Shown here one piece after another: positions 12,070-24,391 of a DNA stretch of 64,000 nt (the stretch's first letter is position 1; every line of letters starts with the position of its first letter). A model generated the notes under the pieces. The model did no database searches. It was not told where the DNA came from and was given only the letters and a program-made list of their open reading frames with translations. The translations under genes were made by a program, and so were the position numbers. Source of the DNA: Lamellibrachia columna (lineage: Eukaryota > Annelida > Polychaeta > Sabellida > Siboglinidae); the NCBI GenBank assembly GCA_963662155.1, contig OY759265.1, positions 43,035,727-43,099,726 on the forward strand, in the 5' to 3' direction.

Positions 12070-12314
12070 GGATGGGGATGTCTGGATATGGATGATGTGC
12101 GTTGAGTCTCAGAACATGCGTCTTCAGAGACAATTGGCTTGGTGACAAGAGACTCATTATGACTGGAAAGTGGTGACCCATATCACCTGTGGAATTGCTG
12201 CCTGGTGAAGTGATAATGTAATTTGTTGACATCTTTATATGATGGTTTAACAAGACAACTTTTCATGCCTGGCTACCTCCAGGAACACTGCCTGTATCGC
12301 CATGTGTCCTGAAA
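11679..12314. repeat. Dispersed duplication, copy 1
   Basis: About 636 bp, nearly identical to 25671-26278. It begins TGAAACAAATTAATATGG and ends GTGTCCTGAAA. The main difference is the length of an internal (CACG)n tract (about 11990-12070 here). No coding capacity or terminal repeats were seen, so it is either a segmental duplication or an unknown repeat family. Confidence 0.85.
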
Positions 12315-12477
12315 GTAACAGATGAAGAGATTACTGCCTAAAGAACTGATTGACATAAAGTTTACCACAATGACGTCAGCATGGTGGCAGTACCACCCGG
12401 ACCCACTCGCACTCGCACTCGCACGTATGCCTTTGTTCGAAGAGTGTTGTCTTACATAAGAAACACGAAAGACTGTG

Positions 12478-12486
12478 TAGTATATA
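12478..12486 (+). promoter_or_regulatory. TATA box, lysozyme gene
   Basis: TAGTATATAACG, about 80 nt before the lysozyme ATG, leaving room for a 5' UTR of about 50 nt. This is the best TATA match upstream of the gene. Confidence 0.55.
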
Positions 12487-12564
12487 ACGCCGGTCACCTG
12501 CGACATTCTCCGCCTCACAGTTCTCACTGACACGTCGTGTGACGGAAGAGAACATTGGCTCAAG

Positions 12565-12634
12565 ATGCATGCGACCCTGTTGCTCAGTTTGCTGGTGGCT
12601 GTCTTCTGTCTCGCGCAGTTGGACGGCGCTAAAG
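12565..12634 (+). CDS. i-type lysozyme, exon 1 (signal peptide)
   Basis: Starts at ATG 12565 and encodes a classic secretory signal (MHATLLLSLLVAVFCLAQL, then DGAK). It ends with one extra base at the donor AAAG|GTAGGC. The phase fits exon 2, whose first two bases complete the glycine codon. The product is exported; i-type lysozymes cleave peptidoglycan and often act as antibacterial or digestive enzymes in invertebrates. Confidence 0.8.
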
Positions 12635-12744
12635 GTAGGCTCAATGCTAAAGCCGTGTTCATACTTCCCACAGCGGATTTTAGTCGGTCTAACTTTGGGT
12701 CATTATTTAATTTCTGTTATGGGTTTGTTTCTTCATGACAAGCA

Positions 12745-12923
<179 letters not shown>

Positions 12924-13181
12924 ACACCAGCCCACCATATTAAAAAAAAATCCACCCTACAGTTACACAATTTTTAGATAATTTGTTCCATTAATTTTTT
13001 ATGTGCTTCCTAATATCCAATCTCATCTCATCTCGCTCGTCCGAGTAATATGATTATATATATACACCATCAACTCCAAAAGAAGCCAATGTTAGCCACA
13101 AAATTGTGTGAACATCATTTGATGATCTTCAAGGATATGTTGATTGACACATCAATTTATCTTGAAATTGTTGGTTTCAGG

Positions 13182-13219
13182 TCGAATTTCCAATAATTGT
13201 TTGTCGTGTATCTGCGAGG
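13182..13219 (+). CDS. i-type lysozyme, exon 2
   Basis: A 38-nt exon between the acceptor GGTTTCAG and the donor GAG|GTAAGT. It encodes ISNNCLSCICE, the family's N-terminal CxxCIC block. The catalytic glutamate of i-type lysozymes lies in this CICE(x)E region, and the final Glu here is a good candidate. In phase with exons 1 and 3. Confidence 0.85.
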
Positions 13220-13462
13220 TAAGTTGATATAGATGCATTTCACTATGGTGGTAGTGGCGATATTGTAAGCGATAATTATAGTCTTAATAGAAGCGATAAT
13301 GGTGACAGGGATATAAGCGAGAATGGAAGCAGCGATATGAGATCGGTTGCGATGGCTACAGGGAAGAACGAGTTATTACTTATTGTCAGAACGAGTTATT
13401 ACTTATTGTCAGGAGTAATTATTGCACTACGTCATTCAAACATCTTATATATAGATCTTATA

Positions 13463-13467
<5 letters not shown>

Positions 13468-13536
<69 letters not shown>

Positions 13537-13558
13537 AGCTGCTGCTGCTGCTGCTGCT
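13468..13558. repeat. (CTG)n microsatellite
   Basis: About 30 CTG units in lysozyme intron 2. Confidence 0.95.
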
Positions 13559-13669
13559 TACAATGTTGTCACTGTGTTGATCGTAGAACGTCACGTTTAG
13601 TGAACATAAATATTCACAACTAATCCTTTCAACGCGGCTGTTCTGTGTCGACTTTGGCCACGATTACAG

Positions 13670-13793
13670 ATCGAAGGATGCAACAGGAATGTGGGCAAAT
13701 GCCGACGAGACATGGACTCCCTGAGCTGCGGACCTTTCCAGATTAAGATGCCCTACTACATTGACTGCAAGAAGCCAGGCAGAACTACGTCAT
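13670..13793 (+). CDS. i-type lysozyme, exon 3
   Basis: Begins after the acceptor CGATTACAG in phase 0 and encodes EGCNRNVGKCRRDMDSL followed by SCGPFQIK and PYYIDC, the core of the destabilase/i-type lysozyme fold, with the second catalytic acid expected in the MDSLSCGPFQIK block. The 3' end is uncertain: a weak donor CAT|GTATTC at 13794 is the best candidate. The C-terminal exon(s), normally with several more cysteines, were not found downstream. They may lie beyond the repeats or be lost. Confidence 0.8.
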
Positions 13794-13932
13794 GTATTCA
13801 CGTCACATTATAATTATTTGATATTTTATTGGAAGATCGTTGCGTTGTGTTCTCATACAATAATGTATGGTTTGTATAGTCTCATAGCGATACACTCGTA
13901 ATATTTGACTAGACGCGTTGGCCATATTGACC

Positions 13933-14946
13933 CCTCGCTTTCCTCCCAGAGGTTGCTCCCCTCGCTGTCCTCCCAGAGGTTGCTCCCCTCGCTTTCCTCC
14001 CAGAGGTTGCTCCCCTCGCTGTCCTCCCAGAGGTTGCTCCCCTCGCTGTCCTCCCAGAGGTTGCTCCCCTCGCTGTCCTCCCATAGGTTGCACCCCTCGC
14101 TGTCCTCCCAGAGGTTGCACCCCTCGCTGTCCTCCCAGAGGTTGCACCCCTCGCTGTCCTCCCAGAGGTTGCTCCCCTCGCTTTCCTCCCAGAGGTTGCA
14201 CCCCTCGCTGTCTTCCCAGAGGTTGCACCCCTCGCTGTCTTCCCAGAGGTTGCACCCCTCGCTGTTCCCAGAGGTTGCACCCCTCGCTGTCCTCCCAGAG
14301 GTTGCTCCCCTCGCTGTCCTCCCAGAGGTTGCTCCCATCGCTGTCCTCCCAGAGGTTGCACCCCTCGCTGTCCTCCCAGAGGTTGCACCCCTCGCTGTCC
14401 TCCCAGAGGTTGCTCCCCTCGCTGTCCTCCCAGAGGTTGCACCCCTCGCTGTCCTCTCAGAGGTTGCTCCACTCGCTGTCCTACCAGAGGTTGCACCCCT
14501 CGCTGTCCTCCCAGAGGTTGAACCCCTCGCTGTCTTCCCAGAGGTTGCTCCCATCGCTGTCCTCCCAGAGGTTGCTCCCATCGCTGTCCTCCCAGAGGTT
14601 GCTCCCATCGCTGTCCTCCCAGAGGTTGCTCCCATCGCTGTCCTCCCAGAGGTTGCTCCCATCGCTGTCCTCCCAGAGGTTGCTCCCATCGCTGTCCTCC
14701 CAGAGGTTGCTCCCATCGCTGTCCTCCCATAGGTTGCACCCCTCGCTGTCCTCCCAGAGGTTGCTCCCATCGCTGTCCTCCCAGAGGTTGCTCCCATCGC
14801 TGTCCTCCCATAGGTTGCACCCCTCGCTGTCCTCCCAGAGGTTGCTCCCATCGCTGTCCTCCCAGAGGTTGCTCCCATCGCTGTCCTCCCATAGGTTGCA
14901 CCCCTCGCTGTCCTCCCAGAGGTTGCTCCCATCGCTGTCCTCCCAC
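13933..14946. repeat. 27-bp minisatellite, about 37 copies
   Basis: Units of the form CCCAGAGGTTGCTCCCCTCG plus CTGTCCT. Variants are grouped along the array (CCCCTCG units left, CCCATCG units right). Six-frame ORFs of 150-388 codons across it come from a period divisible by three and have no coding support. Confidence 0.95.
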
Positions 14947-15070
14947 GGACATCTGGTCACTCCACGTCTTCAGTGGCCTCCAGGCTTCTGCTATCCTTTG
15001 AAATCTTGCAAGAGAGCTTAGATAACAATGTTCTCTTTTGGCATACGGCAAATGTGCCCAAATCACTGAT

Positions 15071-15072
<2 letters not shown>

Positions 15073-15144
<72 letters not shown>
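15073..15144. repeat. (TA)n tract
   Basis: Pure TA repeat, followed at once by an inverted fragment of the left arm of the 9912 MITE family (15146-15206). Confidence 0.95.
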
Positions 15145-15145
<1 letters not shown>

Positions 15146-15205
15146 GTAAAGTTAACATATACTTTAAGCTCACGAATATACGTATGAAAAAAATTCCTTA
15201 TCCAG

Positions 15206-15206
<1 letters not shown>
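15146..15206. mobile_element. Fragment of the (TA)n MITE family
   Basis: GTAAAGTTAACATATACTTT and the following bases are the inverse of the left arm at 9935-10010 of the complete copy. It lies between two (TA)n tracts. Confidence 0.6.
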
Positions 15207-15212
<6 letters not shown>

Positions 15213-15276
<64 letters not shown>

Positions 15277-15293
15277 TATATATATATATATAG
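15213..15293. repeat. (TA)n tract
   Basis: TA repeat with one internal interruption (GCC). Confidence 0.95.
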
Positions 15294-15539
15294 TATGCCA
15301 TCTCTACATCTACGAAAGGCTATGCGTCGACTAACATATCTCTCTCTCCCCCTCCCCCTCCCCGTCTCCCTCTTCCCAGTTCTTATATACCGCGGTATCC
15401 AGTCCTGTGAGTTACACGGTAGCCAGTCAAGGTGCTTTACAGTTCACCTCCTGGTAGACCTGTTCATTCCAAGGCCATTTCAACTTCTCTGGAAGCATTC
15501 AGCTACGCTGTAATTACTGCGCGAAGACTATTCGTTCAC

Positions 15540-15553
15540 ACACACACACACAC

Positions 15554-15635
<82 letters not shown>
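15540..15635. repeat. (CA)n-(TA)n tract
   Basis: Short CA run leading into a long TA tract. Confidence 0.95.
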
Positions 15636-15636
<1 letters not shown>

Positions 15637-15639
15637 CAT

Positions 15640-15840
15640 TTTATTTGTCTTGTCTTGTCTTGTCTTGTATTGTTACTGGCCAACACTCCTATGGAGTCAA
15701 ACGGTCAGGGTTGGGTCTGAATGCTATTTAGTCATGTTTGTTTGGGGCTAGGTGTGTGAGTGCTTGCTTAAATTGCTGTGGTTCTGTGATGTTGACTATT
15801 GCGTCTGGTAATGAAAATTTATTAATTATGTTATGCACAT
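15640..15840 (-). mobile_element. LINE 3' remnant with a pentanucleotide tail
   Basis: On the minus strand one frame reads SLPDAIVNITEPQQFKQAL, typical of the C-terminal tail of CR1/L2/Jockey-type LINE proteins (the segment after a WN.LP motif). It is followed by a short (CAAGA)n tail at 15646-15670, as expected for a LINE 3' end. Heavily truncated. Confidence 0.5.
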
Positions 15841-16163
15841 CTACATTACATACATTATTGCGAGCGTCAACTTTGTTGAAATTACTCCCACATTTCTAGA
15901 GGGAAACATTTTGAATCCGTTGTTAATAATATCAAATAAACAAACATGCTTTAATGCTCCCCAATTATCGTCCGTCGGCCACAGTAAGGTTTTGTATTTG
16001 ACATCGTTTGCTGCATCGCTAGTACAAGCTACTGCCTGCTCGTTAGTGTGTGGCTGGCTTGCGTCGTCACATTGTGTCTGTCGCAGTCACCGTTGCCGTT
16101 ACTTCCGCTTCCGGTCGTCGCTTCATACGCGACGTCGCCGCACCTGAATGGGAGGCCAACTTA
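15841..16163. other. Unique sequence, nothing recognised
   Basis: No gene recognised between two LINE 3' ends. It becomes GC-richer toward 16130. Confidence 0.3.
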
Positions 16164-19075
16164 GTCTTCTGTAGTTTAACAAGATTTGCCATCCAAGCCA
16201 AAGGCCCAGATGGCAAGTGGACAAGGAAGCCATTGGCTTATCGAGAGTCCAACAATGTTCATCTACTTATAACCCGCCCTCCTGAGATATGTGTCAACCT
16301 TGTTTTTAAACATATTCACGCTGCTAACAGTTACACAATCTGTAGACAATTTGTTCCATTCATTTATTGTCCTCTGTGAGAACGAGTGCTTCCTGATGTC
16401 CAATCTACATTGATCCTTTACTAATTTTACCTCATGTCCTCTAGTTCTGCTATCCTTCTTGAGTGAGAAAAACATATTTCTATCAATATTTTCATACCCA
16501 TTCAATATCTTAAAAACTTCAATCTGATCTCCTCTTAACCTCCTTGTCTCTAGAGTTGTTAAACCACATTCTTTCAGGCGTTCTTCATAACTAAGGTCTC
16601 TCAGTTCTGGAATCATTTTAGTTGCTCTCCTTTGTATGCGTTCAAGCGTATCTATATCTTTCTTACGATATGGTCTCCATGCTTGTATACAGTATTCTAA
16701 ATGATTCTTTTTGCTTTATAAAGAGGTATAATTAACTTTTTTCCCTTGTATGTTATGTTTCTTCTAATCAATCCAAGAATTTGATTACCCTTTGAAGCTG
16801 CAATACCACACTGCTCTGAAACTTTCATATCAGCGCTTATTGTAACTCCTAAGTCCTTTTCTTTTACAGTAGTACCCAGAACAGTATCTCCCATTTTATA
16901 GTTTACATTCAAGTTCCTATGTCCTGTATGTAGGCATTTACATTTCCCAAAATTGAACAACATCTGCCATTTCTCAGACCATTTCACTAATCTGTCTAGA
17001 TCGTTTTGTAAATGTTGTTTATCACCATCAGTATTAACCTTTGTAAACAGTTTTGTGTCATCCGCAAATTTCAGTACGTTACTTGTTATACTGTCGTCCA
17101 AGTCACTGATATAAATTAAGAATAATATAGGTCCTAATACTGATCCTTGAGGTACCCCACTCAAAACCGATTTCCAATTTGAAACTTCTCCATCTACTAC
17201 AACTCGTTGTCTTCTGTCAGTCAGCCATTGTTCTATCCAGTCAGTTATGCTGTCCCCGATACCATGGGCTTTTAATTTAAGTAGTAATCTTTGATGTGGC
17301 ACTTTGTCAAAAGCTTTCTGAAAATCTAAGTAGATAATATCTACTGGCGATCCCACGTCTATCCACTTAGTGATTTCTTCCAAAAAACATAACATATTTG
17401 TTAAGCATGACCTCGCTTTAAGGAATCCATGTTGAGATGAATTTAATAATTTATGCTTAACGAGGAATTCCACCATATGGTCTTTAATTAACCTTTCTAA
17501 TAATTTACAAATCACTGACGTTAAACTCACTGGTCTGTAATTCTCTGACTTATTTCTCGAACCCTTTTTAAATAATGGTATGATGTTTGCTTCTTTCCAT
17601 TCAAACGGAACAACTCCCTCTTTTAATGACAAGTTGAATACTCTTGCAAGTGGTATACTGATTTGTTCTACTGTTTCCATTAGTAATTTTGGAGGAATCC
17701 CATCCACTCCCGGTGATTTGTTATCTTTCATTGCCTTTATTTTCTTAGCTACCAATTCTGGAGTTACAACTAACGGACCTAAATAGTCAGATTTAGCCCC
17801 CTGAAATTTAGCATCAGCAACTGGTAATGAACTAATATCTTCTTTGGTAAACACTGAACTGAAGTAACCATTTAGGTCTTCCGCCATTAAAAACCCCTGT
17901 GATATTATATTTCCAGCACTGTCTTCTAGAGGTCCAACCTTGTCTTGTACGTTTTGTTTACTCCTGACATATGCATAAAAACTCTTGCTGTCATTTTTTA
18001 TGTTACATGCTAGTTTTTGCTCATAGCTTCTTTTAGATTGTCTGATTTCAGTTGTAGCTGCATTAAGTGCCTCTTTGTATTTTGCATAGTCTTCGTCCTT
18101 TCTGGTACGCCTATAAACCCTCCACATAGTTTGTTTTAGCATTATTTTTCTAATAGCCTCTTTTGGCAAGTGTTTCTTTCTACACCGTTTTCCTTGTTTT
18201 TGGAAGGGAACAAATTTATCGATGATACTCTCAATTTTATATTTTAGAATATTCCAACATTCAATTGCGGTCTTATTCATCAGCATGTTATTCCAATCTA
18301 GCTTTGCTAAGTATTTTCTCATATCTTTGTAGTTACCTTTGTGGAAGTTTCTCTTGTACGTTTTCTTATTTTTACTTTCTGATTTTACATTGATGTCAAA
18401 ATGTATTTGATTATGGTCACTATTACCCAATGGTTCAAATATTTTTACATTGTCCACTAATTCTTTTTGTGATGACAAAACTATATCTAATACATTTTCT
18501 CCCCGGGTTGGTTCTAGTACGTGCTGAGTAAGAAAGCTATCCTGGATTAAAAATAGAAATTGTTGGTCCTCAATCCCTGTGCTCTCTAGAGAATTCCATT
18601 GTATGTGTCCATGGTTAAAATCTCCCATTATGATACATTCCCCTTTACTAACTTCCTTTATAGCGTTTTTTATTTTTGTATTGTCCTCTTCGTTTATGTT
18701 TGGACTTCGGTAAACTAATCCAATAGTTAATTTTGAATTACCTGAAACAATTTTGCACCAAACAGCTTCATCGCAATCTGCTTTCTAGTTTTATTTCATA
18801 AGCCTGAATAGATTCTTTAACATATAAAATAACTCCCCCGCCCCTTCTTCCTATTCGATCTTTCCTAAACATTATATATCCTGTCAGTCCTAATTCAGCA
18901 TCTGTTATATCTATGTTGGCCCATGATTCAGTTATACCAATTATGTGAGGGTCAATATCTTCTACCATAATGTTTAATTCGTTCTTCTTATTTACTATGC
19001 TCCTTGCATTTAAACATACGCATCTATAACCTTTTTCAGAGATGTTTTTCGGATGATTTGATATTGGTTTATTTG
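16164..19075 (-). mobile_element. CR1/L2-like LINE, copy 1
   Basis: Minus-strand LINE with its 3' end at left (tail unit TTGTTAAATC, shared with the other copies) and 5' truncation near 19075. It encodes an APE endonuclease C-terminal part (GDFNHGHIQW, GNSDHNQI), a full RT domain and a C-terminal tail. Small deletions break it near 16720 (4 nt), near 18785 (about 5 nt) and elsewhere relative to copies 2 and 3. It forms a large inverted repeat with copy 2. Confidence 0.9.
16697..18628 (-). pseudogene. Endonuclease/reverse transcriptase ORF of LINE copy 1
   Basis: A 643-codon open frame. It contains the endonuclease end (SDHNQIHFDI), RT motifs SPGVDGIPP, NYRPVSLTS, YLDFQKAFD (motif A), GVPQGSVLGP (motif B) and KFADDTKLF (motif C). 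The frame ends early at IIPLYKAKRII because of a 4-nt deletion that copy 2 does not have. The C-terminal tail continues out of frame at 16263-16616. The catalytic Asp residues are present but the protein is truncated. Confidence 0.85.
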
Positions 19076-19287
19076 TTTAGATAGCATAGTGAATAGTTTA
19101 CATTGGCTAGATAAAGTGATCTATTTACTTAAATTACATACATAAGGTAATATCTGACATAGTGGTAGTAAACGTTTTCGGTAAAAAGGAATTAACAGCA
19201 GGATTTTAGCGTAAATTAGTACACACTGAATTCGTTGTTTTGTTACACAGTGTTCTCCGTATTCGCTAGGTGGCCTAACCTAACCTA
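19076..19287. other. Spacer between inverted LINE copies
   Basis: Unique AT-rich DNA of about 210 bp. It forms the single-copy part of the loop between two head-to-head LINE copies. It ends in three CCTAA units (19274-19288), which I take as chance. Confidence 0.4.
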
Positions 19288-20986
19288 AATGGTTACTTCA
19301 GTTCAGTGTTTACCAAAGAAGATATTAGTTCATTACCAGTTGCTGATGCTAAATTTCAGGGGGCTAAATCTGACTATTTAGGTCCGTTAGTTGTAACTCC
19401 AGAATTGGTAGCTAAGAAAATAAAGGCAATGAAAGATAACAAATCACCGGGAGTGGATGGGATTCCTCCAAAATTACTAATGGAAACAGTAGAACAAATC
19501 AGTATACCACTTGCAAGAGTATTCAACTTGTCATTAAAAGAGGGAGTTGTTCCGTTTGAATGGAAAGAAGCAAACATCATACCATTATTTAAAAAGGGTT
19601 CGAGAAATAAGTCAGAGAATTACAGACCAGTGAGTTTAACGTCAGTGATTTGTAAATTATTAGAAAGGTTAATTAAAGACCATATGGTGGAATTCCTCGT
19701 TAAGCATAAATTATTAAATTCATCTCAACATGGATTCCTTAAAGCGAGGTCATGCTTAACAAATATGTTATGTTTTTTGGAAGAAATCACTAAGTGGATA
19801 GACGTGGGATCGCCAGTAGATATTATCTACTTAGATTTTCAGAAAGCTTTTGACAAAGTGCCACATCAAAGATTACTACTTAAATTAAAAGCTCATGGTA
19901 TCGGGGACAGCATAACTGACTGGATAGAACAATGGCTGACTGACAGAAGACAACGAGTTGTAGTAGATGGAGAAGTTTCAAATTGGAAATCGGTTTTGAG
20001 TGGGGTACCTCAAGGATCAGTATTAGGACCTATATTATTCTTAATTTATATCAATGACTTGGACGACAGTATAACAAGTAACGTACTGAAATTTGCGGAT
20101 GACACAAAACTGTTTAGAAAGGTTAATACTGATGGTGATAAACAACATTTACAAAACGATCTAGACAGATTAGTGAAATGGTCTGAGAAATGGCAGATGT
20201 TGTTAAATTTTGGGAAATGTAAATGCCTACATACAGGACATAGGAACTTGAATGTAAACTATAAAATGGGAGATACTGTTCTGGGTACTACTGTAAAAGA
20301 AAAGGACTTAGGAGTTACAATAAGCGCTGATATGAAAGTTTCAGAGCAGTGTGGTATTGCAGCTTCAAAGGGTAATCAAATTCTTGGATTGATTAGAAGA
20401 AACATAACATACAAGGGAAAAAAGTTAATTATACCTCTTTATAAAGCAATAGTTAGACCTCATTTAGAATACTGTATACAAGCATGGAGACCATATCGTA
20501 AGAAAGATATAGATACGCTTGAACGCATACAAAGGAGAGCAACTGAAATGATTCCAGAACTGAGAGACCTTAGTTATGAAGAACGCCTGAAAGAATGTGG
20601 TTTAACAACTCTAGAGACAAGGAGGTTAAGAGGAGATCAGATTGAAGTTTTTAAGATATTGAATGGGTATGAAAATATTGATAGAAATATGTTTTTCTCA
20701 CTCAAGAAGGATAGCAGAACTAGAGGACATGAGGTAAAATTAGTAAAGGATCAATGTAGATTGGACATCAGGAAGCACTCGTTCTCACAGAGGACAATAA
20801 ATGAATGGAACAAATTGTCTAGAGATTGTAGCGTGAATATGTTTAAAAACAAGGTTGACACATATCTCAGGAGGGCGGGTTATAAGTAGATGAACATTGT
20901 TGGACTCTCGATAAGCCAATGGCTTCCTTGTCCACTTGCCATCTGGGCCTTTGGCTTGGATGGCAAATCTTGTTAAATCTTGTTAA
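19288..20986 (+). mobile_element. CR1/L2-like LINE, copy 2 (5'-truncated, ORF intact to its end)
   Basis: Plus-strand copy that begins inside the ORF and runs to the 3' end with two tail units TTGTTAAATC. Its 527-codon frame (19306-20889) is uninterrupted from the RT N-terminus to the stop, with YLDFQKAFD, GVPQGSVLGP, KFADDTKLF and the tail RRATEMIPEL. It lacks the endonuclease, so it cannot move by itself. Very close to copy 1, which implies a recent origin or gene conversion. Confidence 0.9.
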
Positions 20987-21426
20987 ATCTCAATTTTCGA
21001 ATAGTAAACAACCCTATTATCGTTCGCTGAATTCCCTGACAGAATCCGAAACTAACTTACTCTAAAATACTCCCTCTGACTAATAATTAACAAAACCTGT
21101 TTCCTAATATATGTACAATACGTTTGTGTATAATATATATTCAATAGTAATACTTATTCTATTTGATATACCGCGTTTTTCTGTAAATGATCTACATCAA
21201 ATTCAAGTCGCTGCACCAAGTCCAAGTAGCCGGAAGTCAGTTGACATGACACTACCTGCGAGCTGATGCACGCGCTCGTGCGTGCGTGCGTGCGTGCGTG
21301 TGTGAATGTGCGTGCGTGTGTGCGGGTTATTCATAGGTGCCAACCTGAAAGACTGGTAAAAAAATCCGTAAGACCACAAACGAACCCGTATGATTATCTG
21401 CAAAACGCAAAGAATGTCTTGTAAGA
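20987..21426. other. Unique sequence and (GTGC)n tract, no gene
   Basis: No gene recognised. A short TGCG-rich microsatellite lies at 21270-21320. It contains the 3' flank of the minus-strand gene whose stop is at 21427. Confidence 0.4.
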
Positions 21427-22165
21427 CTAACATATTTCAGAAAATCTGCTAGACATGTGTAAACAGAAAGAGTTGACATGTGTCGTTATTGTTGAACTTG
21501 TCTGTCGTACCTGCGCTGGACATGTGTCGCGCCATTTGTCGTCCGCCGCAGTCGACGAGCCAGCCACCGGCGACAGAGGCTTCGGTTGTTCCGGCGTCTT
21601 CTCACCGCAAGCTGCGCCGTCCCTTGGTCGCGGCGGTGACGTGGCGAACGGTGGACTGAGTACGTGGTCTGTCGACGTCGAATCATCAGAGTGACCAAGC
21701 GCTGGACATCGGCACATCGCATCAACCACCAACGTTAGGCCGCGGTCTTCCTTTTCTGCGGATCTGTCTGCTTCCTTGGTAGTCTGGTTCGTCGGGTCCG
21801 CCGGTGCGCCGGGCAACCTACTCGCACCCGGCACCACACCGGCACTTGCGTCCAGCTGCGCGGTGACGCCGACACCGACGCTGACGCTGACGCTGCAGTC
21901 GCCACCGGCGTTCGTCATCGCGCCGCCAGTCTCGACAGAAGCTCCACCTGGTGGTGATCGACTGTTGCCGGTAGGTGTCGCCCGGTGTTGCGGGTCGACT
22001 CGCGGCTGGTGGAGGCGGTTCTTGAGCCGCGGACGCAGGGTTGCCTTCTCGGTTCCGGCCGATGGCTGGAGGTCGTCTCGGCCGCCGGTGATGTCGCTCG
22101 GACCAGAACTCGCGTCGTCGTCATTCAGTAGTTCTTGCGTCTTCTGTCCACACGTCGCTTCCCGC
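21427..22165 (-). CDS. Unrecognised host gene, exon 6 (last)
   Basis: Begins after the acceptor GTGCTATCCAG with one base that completes a codon left open by exon 5 (phase match). It reads 246 codons to TAG at 21427. The sequence is GC-rich, low in hydrophobic residues and rich in Pro, Ser, Thr, Asp and Gly, with no known domain, so it is probably disordered. The last about 30 codons change composition and could be outside the true protein if another splice is used. I do not recognise the protein. Confidence 0.5.
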
Positions 22166-22732
22166 CTGGATAGCACAGGCGACGTAGGAAACTGAGAGGA
22201 ATCTTGTAATGTCCCATGCACTTTGCTGTCTATGTTTATTGCACATGGTCCAGTAATATATGAAGCATTTTAGTGGAGTTATGCGTTTCATGGTAAGGCA
22301 CGAAACTTGGCAGAGTTATAGTTCTACCCATGAAATATCAATGATTTTTGATGAAACTTAAATTTCACTTTTGGATTCCAAGATGGCTGCCATGCCAAAT
22401 CCTCAGTTCTCGTACACACTACAGTGCAGATGGAATATGACACTGCTACGAGTTGTGTATACACGGAAACCCTCAAAACAACACAACACCAAACTGCAAG
22501 TGCATTGCATGTTTTATAGTCTAGTCCGCATGATATATCGCATTATAAGTAATTAAGTTGAAGGCAATTTCACGACATTATGACAAATTACATAACAATT
22601 ACAGGTTGCCTGTTGCTGTTCTCGCCCGAATCGATTCCTCAGATTCGATCTTGTAAAATAAATAATCCCGCCAAGACTTCAGTCGTACGTCTTGTTTCGA
22701 GTCGCGCCATTCGTCGGCGACTGTCACCATAC
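22166..22732 (-). other. Intron 5 of the minus-strand host gene
   Basis: GT-AG intron of 567 nt between exon 5 (donor CGAAG|GTATGG) and exon 6. No other feature seen. Confidence 0.5.
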
Positions 22733-23085
22733 CTTCGCTCTGTCAACCTAGTCGCTGTCGTATTCATCTCCGGTTGTCGTTTCTCGTCGTCGACGTCGTT
22801 GTCATAGTCGTCGACGTCATCGTCGTCGTCGGTGCCGAGACTGTCCTCCAGGTCGTCACCGGCGGTGGATGGGCCGCCCCCGAGCAGCCGCAGCGGGCCG
22901 ATGATGGTGCGGCTGTGACTGAGCACGGGTTGGTCGAAGAAGACGTCAACGAGAGGCCGCGAGGCGCCGCGTCGCCCCGACGGTCGATCGTCCCAGCAGC
23001 ACTCGTCGTCCGAGAACTGCATCGTCTCGATCTCGCCCAGGTTGTCGGCGTCGTCCTCCATCAGTCGCTCCTTGCGCTGCTTCGC
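22733..23085 (-). CDS. Unrecognised host gene, exon 5 (acidic)
   Basis: An exon of 353 nt from the acceptor TTGGCCGCCAG to the donor AAG|GTATGG. It opens with a basic run (AKQRKERL), then DADNLGEIETMQFSDDECCW, a neutral middle, and an Asp-rich stretch (GTDDDDDVDDYDNDVDDEK). The start phase 0 fits exon 4 and the end phase 2 fits exon 6. The acidic patch and conserved-looking block suggest a protein-binding role, but I infer no function. Confidence 0.6.
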
Positions 23086-24065
23086 CTGGCGGCCAACACG
23101 GAAGTCACACAGCGTCGCACAACGAACGAAGACGACACTAGAAACAGCGCCACTCGACGATCAAACAGGAAACACGACGATTGGTGGCAACATATGGATA
23201 TATGTAGTAAACCCGAGTGATCCGATTCCTGTAATTTAAATAAAGGTAATTATGCTTACTACGAATGGGTGCTGAAACATTCTGAATAATGCATACACAT
23301 TCACTATGCATGTTGGACTTGTTTCCTCTGAGCCTCTGAGCTCAGGTTCCTGAGGACATAGACGCTATAGAAATGTATTATATTAGTAACTGCTGATCCT
23401 AATACTCTTCTTATGTATATTCTGCCTCACTTCCGTCAATGAACAGACACTGCAAGACACTATTGTTTGTTTTCGTACTTGGTTGTCGTGTTTGTTAACC
23501 AACCGAGCGTGTATAAGCTAACAATTCGACATGACATCATATTTTCTGTCCAAAATGTGTGTTGTGTAACATTTTATTATTGGAATTACAGGTAAACATT
23601 TGGTAAACTATATATGGTGCAAATTCTTCCTCGAATGGTCCCTATGAACAAGCGTCCCCTGTTGGTATACAACCATGCCACAGGCAAGACTAGCGTAACC
23701 TCCTCGTGGTACAGCCCGGTAACAGGGCACCTTACGGTCCCAGTGGGGATCTATGAGAAGGACAACTCTTATTCCAAACCTGGGTAGAATAAGCTCATCA
23801 GGTCAAGCAGTTGGTCCAAGCACTTAAGTGGAAACCATACAGGAAAAGGGAAGGCCCAACAACATGAAACGAGCCTACTTTAGAGAGGGAAAGGTTCTAA
23901 ACATCGAAACACCAGACAAGATGGCTGATGTGGCTCAGGATATAGGAAGGTGGATGGTCTACGCCATTTGCGACGCCTTTGGCACTAGAGTCGAAGAGGA
24001 TATAAAAAGCACATCAACTCAGACAGTCCAAGTTAACTTGCTATGAAAATAAAACACGCTATAAG

Positions 24066-24391
24066 AGACTATCTTACTTTATACAAGCATTGTAGACTGA
24101 TTCGGGATTATCTTACTTTATCTTACTTTATACAAGCATTGTAGACTGATTCGGGATTATCTTACTTTATACAAGCATTGTAGACTGATTCGGGATTATC
24201 TTACTTTATACAAGCATTGTAGACTGATTCGGGATTATCTTACTTTATACAAGCATTGTAGACTGATTCGGGATTATCTTACTTTATACAAGCATTGTAG
24301 ACTGATTCGGGATTATCTTACTTTATACAAGCATTGTAGACTGATTCGGGATTATCTTACTTTATACAAGCATTGTAGACTGATTCGGGAT
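24066..24391. repeat. 39-bp minisatellite, about 8 copies
   Basis: Units containing TTATACAAGCATTGTAGACT, almost identical, with one unit showing a short internal duplication at the left edge. Confidence 0.95.

Noticed and set aside
13853..15075. ORFs of 150-388 codons on both strands
   Set aside because: Products of a 27-bp repeat whose period is a multiple of three. No start context, domain or splice signal.
19274..19288. Telomere-like CCTAA repeats
   Set aside because: Only three units, next to a LINE 5' truncation point. Likely chance.
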